Source of the DNA: Bacteroidetes bacterium 43-93
GTDB lineage: Bacteria > Bacteroidota > Bacteroidia > Chitinophagales > Chitinophagaceae
Assembly (NCBI GenBank): GCA_001897855.1
Contig: MKUO01000018.1
Location: 351,463-415,462 of the forward strand
DNA: 64,000 nt
Direction: 5' to 3'
Shown: one piece after another, positions 40,213 to 47,938 of the stretch
Numbering within the stretch: the stretch's first letter is position 1
How the letters are laid out: each line of letters opens with the position of its first letter
Position numbers and translations under genes: made by a program
Notes under the pieces: model-generated
What the model saw: only the letters and a program-made list of their open reading frames with translations
What the model was told of the DNA's origin: nothing
The model's database searches: none

Positions 40213-40267
40213 CCCTTTTATTGCCGTAAATGCCCCTGTTGTTTGCTGCCGACCGGTTATAGCTTTG
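40200..40267 (+). promoter_or_regulatory. Regulon box B with promoter (GyrI-like/PhnB unit)
   Basis: The box runs from TGTCGC (40200) to CCCCTTTTATTGCCGT (ending 40227), one base longer than A and C. After exactly 32 bases comes TAGCTTTG (40260-40267). The gene at 40285 starts 17 bases on. The box lies between the divergent GlxA-type regulator and this unit. Confidence 0.75.
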
Positions 40268-40284
40268 TGGTTAGAAATCTATAA

Positions 40285-40701
40285 GTGACGCATCAGCTAC
40301 ATATACAACAAGATATACAACTCATGTATGTACAGGCAACATCTTTTCCGCAGGGAATTATGGATGCTTTCAATAAGTTAAAAAATTTGCTGCCGGATGC
40401 TGATAACAGGATTTACTATGGCGTTTCCTACCCGGTAAACGGAATGATCGTATATAAGGCAGCTACGGAAGAACTACCCGGTGAAGAAGCACAACAATAT
40501 GGATGCGAACTGTTTATAGCCAGGGCAGGTAATTACATAGCTGAATTGCTACATGACTGGATGCAAGACGAAACAGCTATTGGTAAGACCTTTCAACTGC
40601 TGTTGGCCCAGCCGGGTATAGACCCCAAAGGAGCCTGCATCGAAAAATATATCGGCAAAGATGTGCTGTGTATGGTAAGGCTTGCAGACCTAAAAGATTG
40701 A
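40285..40701 (+). CDS. Hypothetical protein, possibly GyrI-like
   Basis: 138 residues with a GTG start at 40285; ATG at 40324 is the alternative. Strands such as IQLMYVQATSFP, IYYGVSYPVNGMIVYKAATEE and YGCELFIARAGNYIAELL suggest a SOUL/GyrI-type effector-binding domain without a DNA-binding part. That comparison is by pattern, so I keep it tentative. It is the first gene of the box-B unit and overlaps the leader of the PhnB-like gene. Confidence 0.5.
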   Translation: MTHQLHIQQDIQLMYVQATSFPQGIMDAFNKLKNLLPDADNRIYYGVSYPVNGMIVYKAATEELPGEEAQQYGCELFIARAGNYIAELLHDWMQDETAIGKTFQLLLAQPGIDPKGACIEKYIGKDVLCMVRLADLKD

Positions 40702-40724
40702 TAACCCTTTTAAAAGACAAGACG

Positions 40725-41150
40725 ATGGCGATAGTGAACCCCTATTTGAACTTTAACGGAAATACAGAAGAAGCATTTGACTTTTACAGATCGGTATTTG
40801 GCCACGACTATTGCAATATCATCCGCTATAAAGACCTGCCGGATGGTATGCCTGACCCCTGCGGCGATAAAGAAAGCATCATGCATATATCGCTGCCGGT
40901 AAGCAAAGAGACCATCCTTATGGGCAGTGACCGGCCATCATCGCTGGGGCCTGTACAAAACGGCAACAACTTCTTTATATCCATACAGGGAGAAAGCGAG
41001 GCAGAAACAAAAAGAATATTCAGGGCGCTGTCTGAAGGCGGAACCATCGTAACCCCGCTGGAGCGCGCATTCTGGGGCGCCATCTTCGGCATGCTCACCG
41101 ATAAGTTCGGCGTACAATGGATGATCAATTATCAACAGCATCTTTTTTAA
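40725..41150 (+). CDS. VOC family protein, PhnB-like
   Basis: 141 residues from ATG 40725; the frame back to 40668 overlaps the preceding gene. MAIVNPYLNFNGNTEEAFDFYRSVFG is the PhnB/3-dmu-9_3-mt start, and FWGAIFGMLTDKFGVQWMINY is the closing motif. These are glyoxalase-fold proteins of unclear reaction, often labelled 3-demethylubiquinone methyltransferase wrongly. A paralogue follows after 22 bases. Confidence 0.87.
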   Translation: MAIVNPYLNFNGNTEEAFDFYRSVFGHDYCNIIRYKDLPDGMPDPCGDKESIMHISLPVSKETILMGSDRPSSLGPVQNGNNFFISIQGESEAETKRIFRALSEGGTIVTPLERAFWGAIFGMLTDKFGVQWMINYQQHLF

Positions 41151-41172
41151 TCAATCATAAAACCAAAAAACA

Positions 41173-41592
41173 ATGACAACAGTAAATGCTTATGTAAACT
41201 ACAACGGGCGCTGCCAGGAAGCGATGAACTTTTACAAAGAGAACCTTGGCGGCGAGCTGAACATTATGCTTGTAGGCGATACCCCATTAAAAGAAATGTG
41301 CCCACCAGCAATGGCAAATCAGGTAGCACACTCCATGCTCGTAAAAGGCAGCTTTGTATTGATGGGTACGGATATGACACCGCCGGAAGGCTATACGAAA
41401 GGAAATGATATAGCATTATCTGTAAACTGCAGCAGCGAAGAAGAGATCAACGATTTTTATAACAAGCTATCCGCAGGCGGAAAGATCATAGACCCAATGA
41501 AACAGCAGTTCTGGGGTGCATTGTTTGGTGTTGTGGCTGACAAATTTGGCATCGTATGGATGCTTAACTTCGATAAGAACATGCAACAATAG
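41173..41592 (+). CDS. VOC family protein, PhnB-like (second copy)
   Basis: 139 residues. VNAYVNYNGRCQEAMNFYKENLGG opens it and FWGALFGVVADKFGIVWMLNF closes it, the same frame of motifs as the upstream copy but clearly diverged, so an old duplication. It sits at the end of the box-B unit. A short DUF1905-like remnant follows after 3 bases. Confidence 0.88.
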   Translation: MTTVNAYVNYNGRCQEAMNFYKENLGGELNIMLVGDTPLKEMCPPAMANQVAHSMLVKGSFVLMGTDMTPPEGYTKGNDIALSVNCSSEEEINDFYNKLSAGGKIIDPMKQQFWGALFGVVADKFGIVWMLNFDKNMQQ

Positions 41593-41595
41593 TAT

Positions 41596-41673
41596 ATGAA
41601 ATTCAGGACCACCATAAAGCAGGCAGGAAAGAATACCACCGGCATTGAAGTGCCGGTGGATATTGTAAATTAA
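41596..41673 (+). pseudogene. Truncated DUF1905-like gene remnant
   Basis: A 25-codon frame right after the PhnB stop reads MKFRTTIKQAGKNTTGIEVP and ends VDIVN-stop. This matches the opening of DUF1905/YdeI-associated proteins (F-x-T-T-I ... GK-x-T-G-I-x-V-P), which normally run to 90 residues or more. The stop is 1 base before box C, so the rest of the gene seems to have been lost where the box-C promoter now lies. It may still be translated as a short peptide. Confidence 0.55.
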
Positions 41674-41674
41674 A

Positions 41675-41741
41675 TGTCGCAAACAACCCTTTTATAGCCG
41701 TAGCAGCACCTCACAGACGCAAAATACCCGCAGTATCTTTG
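41675..41741 (+). promoter_or_regulatory. Regulon box C with promoter (DoxX tandem unit)
   Basis: The box runs from TGTCGC (41675) to CCCTTTTATAGCCGT (ending 41701). After exactly 32 bases comes TATCTTTG (41734-41741). The first DoxX gene starts 40 bases on. No TTTG is seen at -33. Confidence 0.75.
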
Positions 41742-41781
41742 TAATAACAATTAAACAATGTAACAACAAAATTTAAAAGTT

Positions 41782-42168
41782 ATGAAAACAAAGAGAATAA
41801 AGATCATTTACTGGATAGCAACCATCGTTTTTGCCTTACTGATTCTTATGGATGGCATTGGTGGCGTCACCAGGGCAGAAGCGGGGCAGGAAGTGCTAAG
41901 ACATCTTGGCTACCCGATGTATGCACTCACTATATTTGGCATAGCAAAGTTGCTTGCCGCTGTAGCCATTTTGCAGGACAGGTTTACCACGATCAAAGAG
42001 TGGGCGTACGCAGGGCTTGCGTTCAACTTTATTGGTGCGTTTGCATCGCGCGCTTTTGCCGGAGACAATGGTATGCTGCTGGTATTCCCGCTGATCATAT
42101 TGGGCATCATGTTCCTGGTGTACTATGCGTGGAAGCGTTATGAGCGGTATAAACCCGCAAACATATAA
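41782..42168 (+). CDS. DoxX family membrane protein (tandem copy 1)
   Basis: 128 residues with four hydrophobic segments. The first is IIYWIATIVFALLILMDGIGG, and the loop motif ILQDRFTTIKEWAYAGLAFNFIGA is shared with the next gene, which therefore is a tandem paralogue. DoxX_2-like proteins of this size occur in stress-related clusters. It is led by box C. Confidence 0.83.
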   Translation: MKTKRIKIIYWIATIVFALLILMDGIGGVTRAEAGQEVLRHLGYPMYALTIFGIAKLLAAVAILQDRFTTIKEWAYAGLAFNFIGAFASRAFAGDNGMLLVFPLIILGIMFLVYYAWKRYERYKPANI

Positions 42169-42203
42169 ATCAGAAATAACCAAACAATAAAAACTACATA
42201 AAC

Positions 42204-42590
42204 ATGAAAAAGACAAAAATTGCTTACTGGATCATCACCATTTTGTTTGCAGGGTTTATGCTGTTCTCTGCCATACCTGATGCATTGAACACACAAGATG
42301 CACAGGCTTTCATGAATGGTAAACTAGGCTACCCCAATTATATCAGTCCATTCCTGGGCATAGCTAAGATATTGGGTGCTATAGCTATACTGATACCGGG
42401 TTTCCCGCGCATAAAAGAATGGGCTTATGCCGGATTGATATTCGACCTGCTGGGCGCTACCTATTCTATTGTGTCAAGCGGAGATAATGGCAGCGGACTG
42501 GCTTTTATGACCGTTATCATTGCAGTTGGCTTTACCTCTTATGCCTTGTACCATAAGGTAAACAAGCCGGTTTTATCATTAGCTGTATAA
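42204..42590 (+). CDS. DoxX family membrane protein (tandem copy 2)
   Basis: 128 residues, the same length as copy 1, with IAYWIITILFAGFMLFSAIPD, LGYPNYISPFLGIAKILGA and FPRIKEWAYAGLIFDLLGA. The gap of 35 bases without a box places it in the same transcript as copy 1. Sequence has drifted, so the two may have separate tasks. Confidence 0.85.
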   Translation: MKKTKIAYWIITILFAGFMLFSAIPDALNTQDAQAFMNGKLGYPNYISPFLGIAKILGAIAILIPGFPRIKEWAYAGLIFDLLGATYSIVSSGDNGSGLAFMTVIIAVGFTSYALYHKVNKPVLSLAV

Positions 42591-42592
42591 CT

Positions 42593-42805
42593 ATGATAGA
42601 AGTATTTAAAACCAATGTTCGGGAAGCAAGTGCATCCATTATACTGGTGCAGAAGCTTCTCGAACATTACCCCAAAAGCCGCATCAGCTTCGACCTGGAA
42701 GACTGCGACCGGATACTAAGGATAGAACAGAAAGATGTATGTCCTAAAAAAGTATCCTCAGTACTGGCCGAGCTTGGCTACTTTTGCGAAGTGCTGGAGG
42801 ATTAA
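42593..42805 (+). CDS. Small hypothetical protein in the DoxX unit
   Basis: 70 residues. IEVFKTNVREASASIILVQKLLEHYP, ISFDLEDCDRILRIEQ and VSSVLAELGYFCEVLED suggest a beta-alpha-beta layout like small metal-binding HMA domains, but the CxxC motif is missing. It starts 2 bases after the second DoxX gene and overlaps the convergent DoxX gene by 4 bases. Function unknown. Confidence 0.65.
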   Translation: MIEVFKTNVREASASIILVQKLLEHYPKSRISFDLEDCDRILRIEQKDVCPKKVSSVLAELGYFCEVLED

Positions 42806-43176
42806 TGTAGCAATTCGGCCGTACGGCCCCATATAACTATGATGCTCACTAACAGCAGTACAATGTTGGTAAACACATTTTTAGGTTCATGCAACCTGTA
42901 ATGTATAGGTGCAGCCAGCAACATAATAATAGCAAAACCCGTAGCAGCCAGCGGTGTTAGCCATGGAAGCACATGCAGACCCCAGGGTAAAATAACACCT
43001 GCTGTACCCAGTAACTCTACAATACCAATAAACCTGGAAGTAGTTATGGAAACCTCCCCGGCCCCTGTTTGCCCGATCGCTACCAGCTTATCCTGCGATA
43101 AAACCGACTTGCAAAAACCTGAATAACCGAATGCCAGTGCAAGAAATCCCTGGCATAGCCATAATATAGTGTTCAT
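42802..43176 (-). CDS. DoxX_2 family membrane protein
   Basis: 124 residues from ATG 43176 (MNTILWLCQGFLALAFGYSG). The motif FRFIGIVELLG-like TSRFIGIVELLGTAGVILP and four hydrophobic segments fit DoxX_2. It lies 65 bases downstream of the Crp/Fnr regulator on the same strand, so that protein probably controls it or shares its transcript. Confidence 0.83.
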   Translation of the reverse strand: MNTILWLCQGFLALAFGYSGFCKSVLSQDKLVAIGQTGAGEVSITTSRFIGIVELLGTAGVILPWGLHVLPWLTPLAATGFAIIMLLAAPIHYRLHEPKNVFTNIVLLLVSIIVIWGRTAELLH

Positions 43177-43241
43177 AATAGCTTTGTTTTTCTGCAAAGC
43201 TCCTATGGTCTGTCCTGAACTCCTTTGACAATTGTCAAAAA

Positions 43242-43805
43242 CTAATGTTTAGCTCTTATCCTGCTCAGGGTTTCCTGGGTGATGCCAAGGTAAGATGCGA
43301 TCATACCTAAAGGGATTCTTTGAATAAAATCAGGATGTGTATTCATTAGTGTATGATACCTTTCTGCTGCGGTAGCGAAATGAAGATCGTCAAAGCGCTG
43401 TTGCACCTGTATGATACCGTTGCTTACAAGTAACCTGCCAAAGCGTTCTATATCATGGTATTGACCGTATAATTTTTCAAGATCATCATGATGAATGGCC
43501 CAAAGGACAGAGTCTTCCAATAACTCGATACCCCGCCTGTCTGGTGTGCGGGTAAGGAAGCTGATAATAGAACATGCAAACATATTTTCTGCACTGAACC
43601 AATCGGTCACGTCTTTCCCATCTTTATAATAAAAGGTGCGTGTTAATCCTTTTTCTATGAAATAAACATAACGGCAGGTACTATCGGGCTTCACCAGTAC
43701 ATGCCCTTTCGGCAGCTCCATTTCTTTCAATATTGCTGCAAATGCTTCCCTGCTTTCGGGCGAAAGAGAAATGTATTGGCTTACCAGTGTAAAAAACGCA
43801 TCCAT
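43242..43805 (-). CDS. Crp/Fnr family transcriptional regulator
   Basis: 187 residues. The cyclic-nucleotide-type barrel has KGHVLVKPDSTCRYVYFIEKGLTRTFYYKDG and WFSAENMFACSIISFL. The C-terminal winged helix is short, with RIPLGMIASYLGITQETLSRIRA. No iron-sulfur Cys cluster is present, so it is not a true FNR oxygen sensor. It precedes a DoxX_2 gene. Confidence 0.88.
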   Translation of the reverse strand: MDAFFTLVSQYISLSPESREAFAAILKEMELPKGHVLVKPDSTCRYVYFIEKGLTRTFYYKDGKDVTDWFSAENMFACSIISFLTRTPDRRGIELLEDSVLWAIHHDDLEKLYGQYHDIERFGRLLVSNGIIQVQQRFDDLHFATAAERYHTLMNTHPDFIQRIPLGMIASYLGITQETLSRIRAKH

Positions 43806-43888
43806 AATAATAGTAAATGTAAAACCAGCCTGCAGATTTTACTATAGCATTATTAAAACCTTATATGCCGGCCGGTTGATGAATTACC

Positions 43889-43896
43889 TAAATTTG
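43889..43896 (+). promoter_or_regulatory. TAAATTTG element directly before mqnD
   Basis: CTAAATTTGC followed by the ATG, with 4 bases between the element and the start codon. The same layout precedes the DAHP synthase gene (61442-61449). A transcript from here would be leaderless or nearly so. Confidence 0.4.
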
Positions 43897-43900
43897 CGCC

Positions 43901-44734
43901 ATGAAACTGACGATAGGCTTTAGTCCCTGCCCCAACGATACATTTATCTTCGATGCGATGGTGAATGGCAAGATTGATACAAAAGGAATTGAGTTTGACT
44001 ATGTGATGGAGGATGTGGAAACCCTGAACCTTTGGGCAGAGCAGGGCAAGCTGGATATCACCAAGCTCAGTTATAATGCCTTCCTGCATGTGATAGATAA
44101 ATATGCATTGCTACATAGTGGTAGTGCGCTGGGTAAGGGCGTGGGGCCACTGCTAATAGCAAAACAACCATTAGACCTTACAAATGCGGCGAATTATAAA
44201 ATTGCGATACCGGGCATTAATACCACTGCCAACTTATTGCTGAGCCTTGCTTTGCCGCAGGCAAAAAATAAAACAGAGGTATTGTTTAGCGAGATAGAAC
44301 AGGCTGTGTTGGACGGGCAATTTGATGCCGGACTTATTATACACGAAAGCAGGTTTACCTATCAACAGAAAGGGCTTGTAAAACTGATAGACCTGGGCGA
44401 CTGGTGGGAAAATGAAATGAAAGCGGCCATACCATTAGGAGGCATCGTCATTAAAAGAAGCTTTGATAAAGAACTGTGCGCAACTGTGGATAGCATCATC
44501 AAGGCAAGCCTGGAATATTCGTGGAAACATTATCCTGAATTGCAGCCTTTTATTACCGAGAATGCGCAGGAAATGGAAGAAGCTGTGATGCGCAAACATA
44601 TAGAGTTGTATGTAAATGAATACTCTACCGACCTGGGTACGGAAGGGGAACATGCTATCAATACCTTATTTACACAAGCTACCAAAGCCGGTATGCTGCA
44701 GGGAAGCAACGCTGAGATGCCTATCTTCTACTGA
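43901..44734 (+). CDS. mqnD: 1,4-dihydroxy-6-naphthoate synthase
   Basis: 277 residues. The start MKLTIGFSPCPNDTFIFDAMV is the MqnD hallmark. DITKLSYNAFLHV, LLHSGSALGKGVGPLLIA and the periplasmic-binding-protein-like fold continue it, with GLIIHESRFTYQ near the middle. It converts cyclic dehypoxanthinyl futalosine to 1,4-dihydroxy-6-naphthoate for menaquinone. mqnB is 16 kb upstream, so the pathway genes are scattered. It overlaps the convergent hpt gene by 7 bases. Confidence 0.95.
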   Translation: MKLTIGFSPCPNDTFIFDAMVNGKIDTKGIEFDYVMEDVETLNLWAEQGKLDITKLSYNAFLHVIDKYALLHSGSALGKGVGPLLIAKQPLDLTNAANYKIAIPGINTTANLLLSLALPQAKNKTEVLFSEIEQAVLDGQFDAGLIIHESRFTYQQKGLVKLIDLGDWWENEMKAAIPLGGIVIKRSFDKELCATVDSIIKASLEYSWKHYPELQPFITENAQEMEEAVMRKHIELYVNEYSTDLGTEGEHAINTLFTQATKAGMLQGSNAEMPIFY

Positions 44735-45264
44735 TTGACAATGCGGTAGATGCCGGGGAGATTTCTTCCGAGGCCATCGTAGTCGAGCCCATAACCTACT
44801 ACGAATACATCCGGTATCTCAAAACCGAGATAGTCTGCTTGTACATCATATTTACGTGCTTCGGGCTTGGATAATAATGATGCGATCTTCAAAGAAGCGG
44901 GATTCTGTTGCTGCAATTGCGGCAGGAATGCATGTAGCGTAGTGCCGGTGTCAATAATATCTTCTACTATGATAACATGCCTGCCGGCGATGCTTTCTTC
45001 CATACCAATAGAGGTAATAACATTGCCTGTGGAAGTGGTGCCTTTGTAGGAAGCCAGTTTAATAAATGAAATTTCCGCATTTACGGATACACTACGAAAA
45101 AGATCGGCAGCAAAAATAAAGGAGCCATTGAGTATGCCGAGGAATAAAGGGTTCAGGCCTGCATAATCTTTATTGATCTGCGCACCCAGCTCCAGTATTC
45201 TTTTATGAACGGTATTACTATCTATGAATGTTTCGAATAACTTTCCATTTACCTGTACCGTCAT
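44728..45264 (-). CDS. hpt: Hypoxanthine phosphoribosyltransferase
   Basis: 178 residues. The PRPP motif VIIVEDIIDTGTTL is intact; LGILNGSFIFAADL and IKLASYKGTTSTG are the other family blocks, and the C-terminal DVFVVGYGLDYDG.GRNLPGIY completes the site. It salvages hypoxanthine (and guanine) to nucleotides. It follows the LysM gene on the opposite side; its start is 7 bases from the stop of that gene, but on the same strand downstream of it. Confidence 0.94.
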   Translation of the reverse strand: MTVQVNGKLFETFIDSNTVHKRILELGAQINKDYAGLNPLFLGILNGSFIFAADLFRSVSVNAEISFIKLASYKGTTSTGNVITSIGMEESIAGRHVIIVEDIIDTGTTLHAFLPQLQQQNPASLKIASLLSKPEARKYDVQADYLGFEIPDVFVVGYGLDYDGLGRNLPGIYRIVNQ

Positions 45265-45271
45265 ATAATGG

Positions 45272-47266
45272 TTATTGTTTCACTTTTAGTTTCTGTCCTA
45301 CTTTGATGTCGTCAAAGTCAAGGCCGTTCCATTCCATCAGCTGCCTTAATGTGATGCCGTTTCTTTTTGCAATGCTAAAGCCGGTATCGCCCTTCTTCAC
45401 TGTATAATATTTAGCACCGGCACCGGAGGCTACTACTGCTGTCTTTGTTTCTGCTGCCGGAGTTGTTGTTGCAACGGTTTCCGTTTTAGGTGTTTCTGCC
45501 TGTGCCGTTTTTTGTGCGTTCTCGTTTGCATACACTACCCTGTCGAACTTTCTTTTCAGCCTGTCGAGTTCATCTTTGGGTTCCTCTTCCATTACGGGCA
45601 CATCTACCGGTTTTGCTTCTACGGCAACGGATGCATTGCTTACCTCTTTTGTAGTGGCAGGTTTTATTTCTTCCATAGCAGGCACGGTAGCCAATTGCTT
45701 CGCAGGTGGTGTCATCGCCTCTGCAGGCGCGGTAACGGTAGCTACTGTTTTAGGTTCTTCTTTCAGGAATACAGGATCGGGCTGCGGCATATTTGCAGGC
45801 GCACTTACCTCGGTTTTTACATCAGCAGCAGGTGTTGTAATACTGGCGTAACGTGGCTGCGCTTCAGCCGGGTATTCATTTTTTGATTCTTCAACTGTAG
45901 GGTCTATTGTTTTAGCTTCTGCATTAGCAGCTATATTGGTTGTTGATACAGTTGCGGCATCATTTGTTGCAGTTGTTTCCTGCGGCGCTTCGGCTATGGG
46001 TTCTTCCACTACTGCAACAGGCTCTTCTGTTTTTACAATTGCTTTTTCTTCCAGTCCGTCAGATGCTTTGAGGCGGCTGTTTTTACTGGTCTGTACCGTT
46101 GGTACTGTCGCTGCCTGTGTTGGTGGCACGGTTGGCACTGTCGGTACTGTTGCTATTTCGTCAGGAGAAGAAGTACGGATAGCAGATTTGCGTGCACGGT
46201 TATCGTTAGCAGCTTTTGCGGTAACTGCGGGCTTATCCTGTGCGGCATTTTGTAATTGCAACACTGCACCTGCTACAGGTTCTTCACCCTGTTGCAGTTG
46301 GTTCAGTTCCATCAGGCTTTTTATCTGCATACCTTCCTGCTGTGCTATCATAAACAGGCTTTCACCATTTTGCACGGTATGTGTTGTATGAGTACCGCGC
46401 GTGTTTTTACGCTCCAGGTACAGGTACATATCGCATGGCAGCGGGCGCTCGTCTATCTCGTTTATATCCAGGAGCTTTGAGTATCGGATACCTGCATTAT
46501 AAGCATAGCCCAGCGGCGTTTCGCCTTTGTGGCCATATATGGCACGCAGGCCGTTTACTTTTACTTCCTTACCATATGGTGGCTTTGCAGGAGTGGTAGC
46601 AGCGGCATTACCAGCATCTGCAGAAATTGCGGGAGCTACAACAGATTTTACAGGAACCGTGGCTGCAGTTACAGGCGCCATGGCCGGATCAGCAGAAGCA
46701 GTTAATACCGCATCCTGGTCGGGTACGATCTCTGCATTGTTCATTGCAGCATAAGTATATTCCTGCAGGTGATAATCTTCAATCAGTTTTATAAGCACCT
46801 GTGCATATCGGGGATTGGTAGCGTAGCCACATTTCTTCAATCCCATAGCCCATGCCGGGTAATCAGTCACAGACAATTTAAACAGGCCTGAGTAGCGAGG
46901 AGATTTGGTTAGATACTCTGTATGATCGTGATAAGAATCTTCGCAACGGCCATATTTGCGGAAACATTCATTAGGTGCATCGTCTGTGTGCGCAAATGTT
47001 TCACCCGTCCATTCCTTTTTACATTTGATGCCAAAGTGATTATTGGCCTGGGTAGCCAGCTCACTGCAACCTGCCTGTGTTTCGTGTATGCCCTGTGCCA
47101 ATGTTATAGCCGCGGGGATGCCACTGCGTTTCTGCTCTTCTATTGCCAGGTACTTATATTTTTCTATATAAGCCTTCACTTTTGCATCATAGTCACCACC
47201 CGCCTGGGCAAATGAAGTATTTACAAAACTGAGTGCCAGCAAAGCACCTATCAACCACTTACGCAT
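45272..47266 (-). CDS. Secreted glucosaminidase with LysM domains
   Basis: 664 residues. A signal peptide (MRKWLIGALLALSFVNTSFA) precedes a glucosaminidase domain (about 30-170) with IPAAITLAQGIHETQAGCSEL, NNHFGIKCKKEWTG and CGYATNPRYAQVLIKLI. A LysM domain follows near 295-345 (HTVQNGESLFMIAQQEG), then about 250 residues of low-complexity Thr/Pro/Ala/Glu linker with TVPTVP repeats, and a final LysM (YYTVKKGDTGFSIAKRNGIT). It should cut peptidoglycan glycan strands, bound to the wall through LysM. hpt follows after 7 bases. Confidence 0.92.
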   Translation of the reverse strand: MRKWLIGALLALSFVNTSFAQAGGDYDAKVKAYIEKYKYLAIEEQKRSGIPAAITLAQGIHETQAGCSELATQANNHFGIKCKKEWTGETFAHTDDAPNECFRKYGRCEDSYHDHTEYLTKSPRYSGLFKLSVTDYPAWAMGLKKCGYATNPRYAQVLIKLIEDYHLQEYTYAAMNNAEIVPDQDAVLTASADPAMAPVTAATVPVKSVVAPAISADAGNAAATTPAKPPYGKEVKVNGLRAIYGHKGETPLGYAYNAGIRYSKLLDINEIDERPLPCDMYLYLERKNTRGTHTTHTVQNGESLFMIAQQEGMQIKSLMELNQLQQGEEPVAGAVLQLQNAAQDKPAVTAKAANDNRARKSAIRTSSPDEIATVPTVPTVPPTQAATVPTVQTSKNSRLKASDGLEEKAIVKTEEPVAVVEEPIAEAPQETTATNDAATVSTTNIAANAEAKTIDPTVEESKNEYPAEAQPRYASITTPAADVKTEVSAPANMPQPDPVFLKEEPKTVATVTAPAEAMTPPAKQLATVPAMEEIKPATTKEVSNASVAVEAKPVDVPVMEEEPKDELDRLKRKFDRVVYANENAQKTAQAETPKTETVATTTPAAETKTAVVASGAGAKYYTVKKGDTGFSIAKRNGITLRQLMEWNGLDFDDIKVGQKLKVKQ

Positions 47267-47284
47267 ACCTATTGTTTTACTTTA

Positions 47285-47938
47285 TCAGTTAGCAATTTTT
47301 CTTACAATCATAATGCCGTCTCTTACCGGCAATAATACATGCTCTACGCGTGTATCGTTTTTTATTTTTTCGTTAAACAAGTGCATCGCCCTTCCGTTCT
47401 TGCCCATCTGTTCTTCAGGCAATACCACATCCCCTTCAAACAGCACATTATCGGCCAATATAAAACCACCTATCGGTACTTTGTCAAATACCATATCGTA
47501 GTACAAGTGATAGTTTTGTTTATCGGCATCAATGAACACCATGTCAAACATCTCATCCAGTGCGGGAATGATATCTGCTGCCTTTCCTATGTGCTGGGTT
47601 ATTTTCGTCTCCAGTCCCGCTTCGCAAAAATAACGAAAACACATGTCTTGTAACTCCTCGTTAATATCTATTGTATGTAGATGGCCATCTTCGGTTAGCC
47701 CCTGCGCCAAACAAATTGCAGAATAACCGGTGTAAGTACCTATTTCCAGTATTCTGCGCGGTTTTGCCATGTGGCTCATCATCTGCAATACCCGGCCCTG
47801 CAGCTTGCCCGATAACATCACAGGCATTTCTACCTTCATATTGGTTTCACGGTTCAGCGCTGCCAATGCCGGCATCTCGGCACTTGTATGATCTTCTGCG
47901 TATTTATTAATAACAGGCGGTATCAGTACTACAGTCAT
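47285..47938 (-). CDS. Class I SAM-dependent O-methyltransferase
   Basis: 217 residues of the Methyltransf_3 (caffeoyl-CoA/catechol) type. RILEIGTYTGYSAICLAQGL is the SAM motif, DMVFIDADKQNYHLYYD carries the metal-binding Asp residues, and FILADNVLFEGDV follows. It methylates a catechol-like or related hydroxyl; the substrate is unknown. Its ATG overlaps the TAA of the LOG gene by one base. Confidence 0.9.
   Translation of the reverse strand: MTVVLIPPVINKYAEDHTSAEMPALAALNRETNMKVEMPVMLSGKLQGRVLQMMSHMAKPRRILEIGTYTGYSAICLAQGLTEDGHLHTIDINEELQDMCFRYFCEAGLETKITQHIGKAADIIPALDEMFDMVFIDADKQNYHLYYDMVFDKVPIGGFILADNVLFEGDVVLPEEQMGKNGRAMHLFNEKIKNDTRVEHVLLPVRDGIMIVRKIAN

Noticed and set aside
40725-41592. 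3-demethylubiquinone methyltransferases
   Set aside because: That label is a historic misnaming; these are glyoxalase-fold PhnB-like proteins without a SAM site.
45512-46754. Several plus-strand frames opposite the LysM glucosaminidase
   Set aside because: They mirror the low-complexity Thr/Pro/Ala linker and have no signal of their own.
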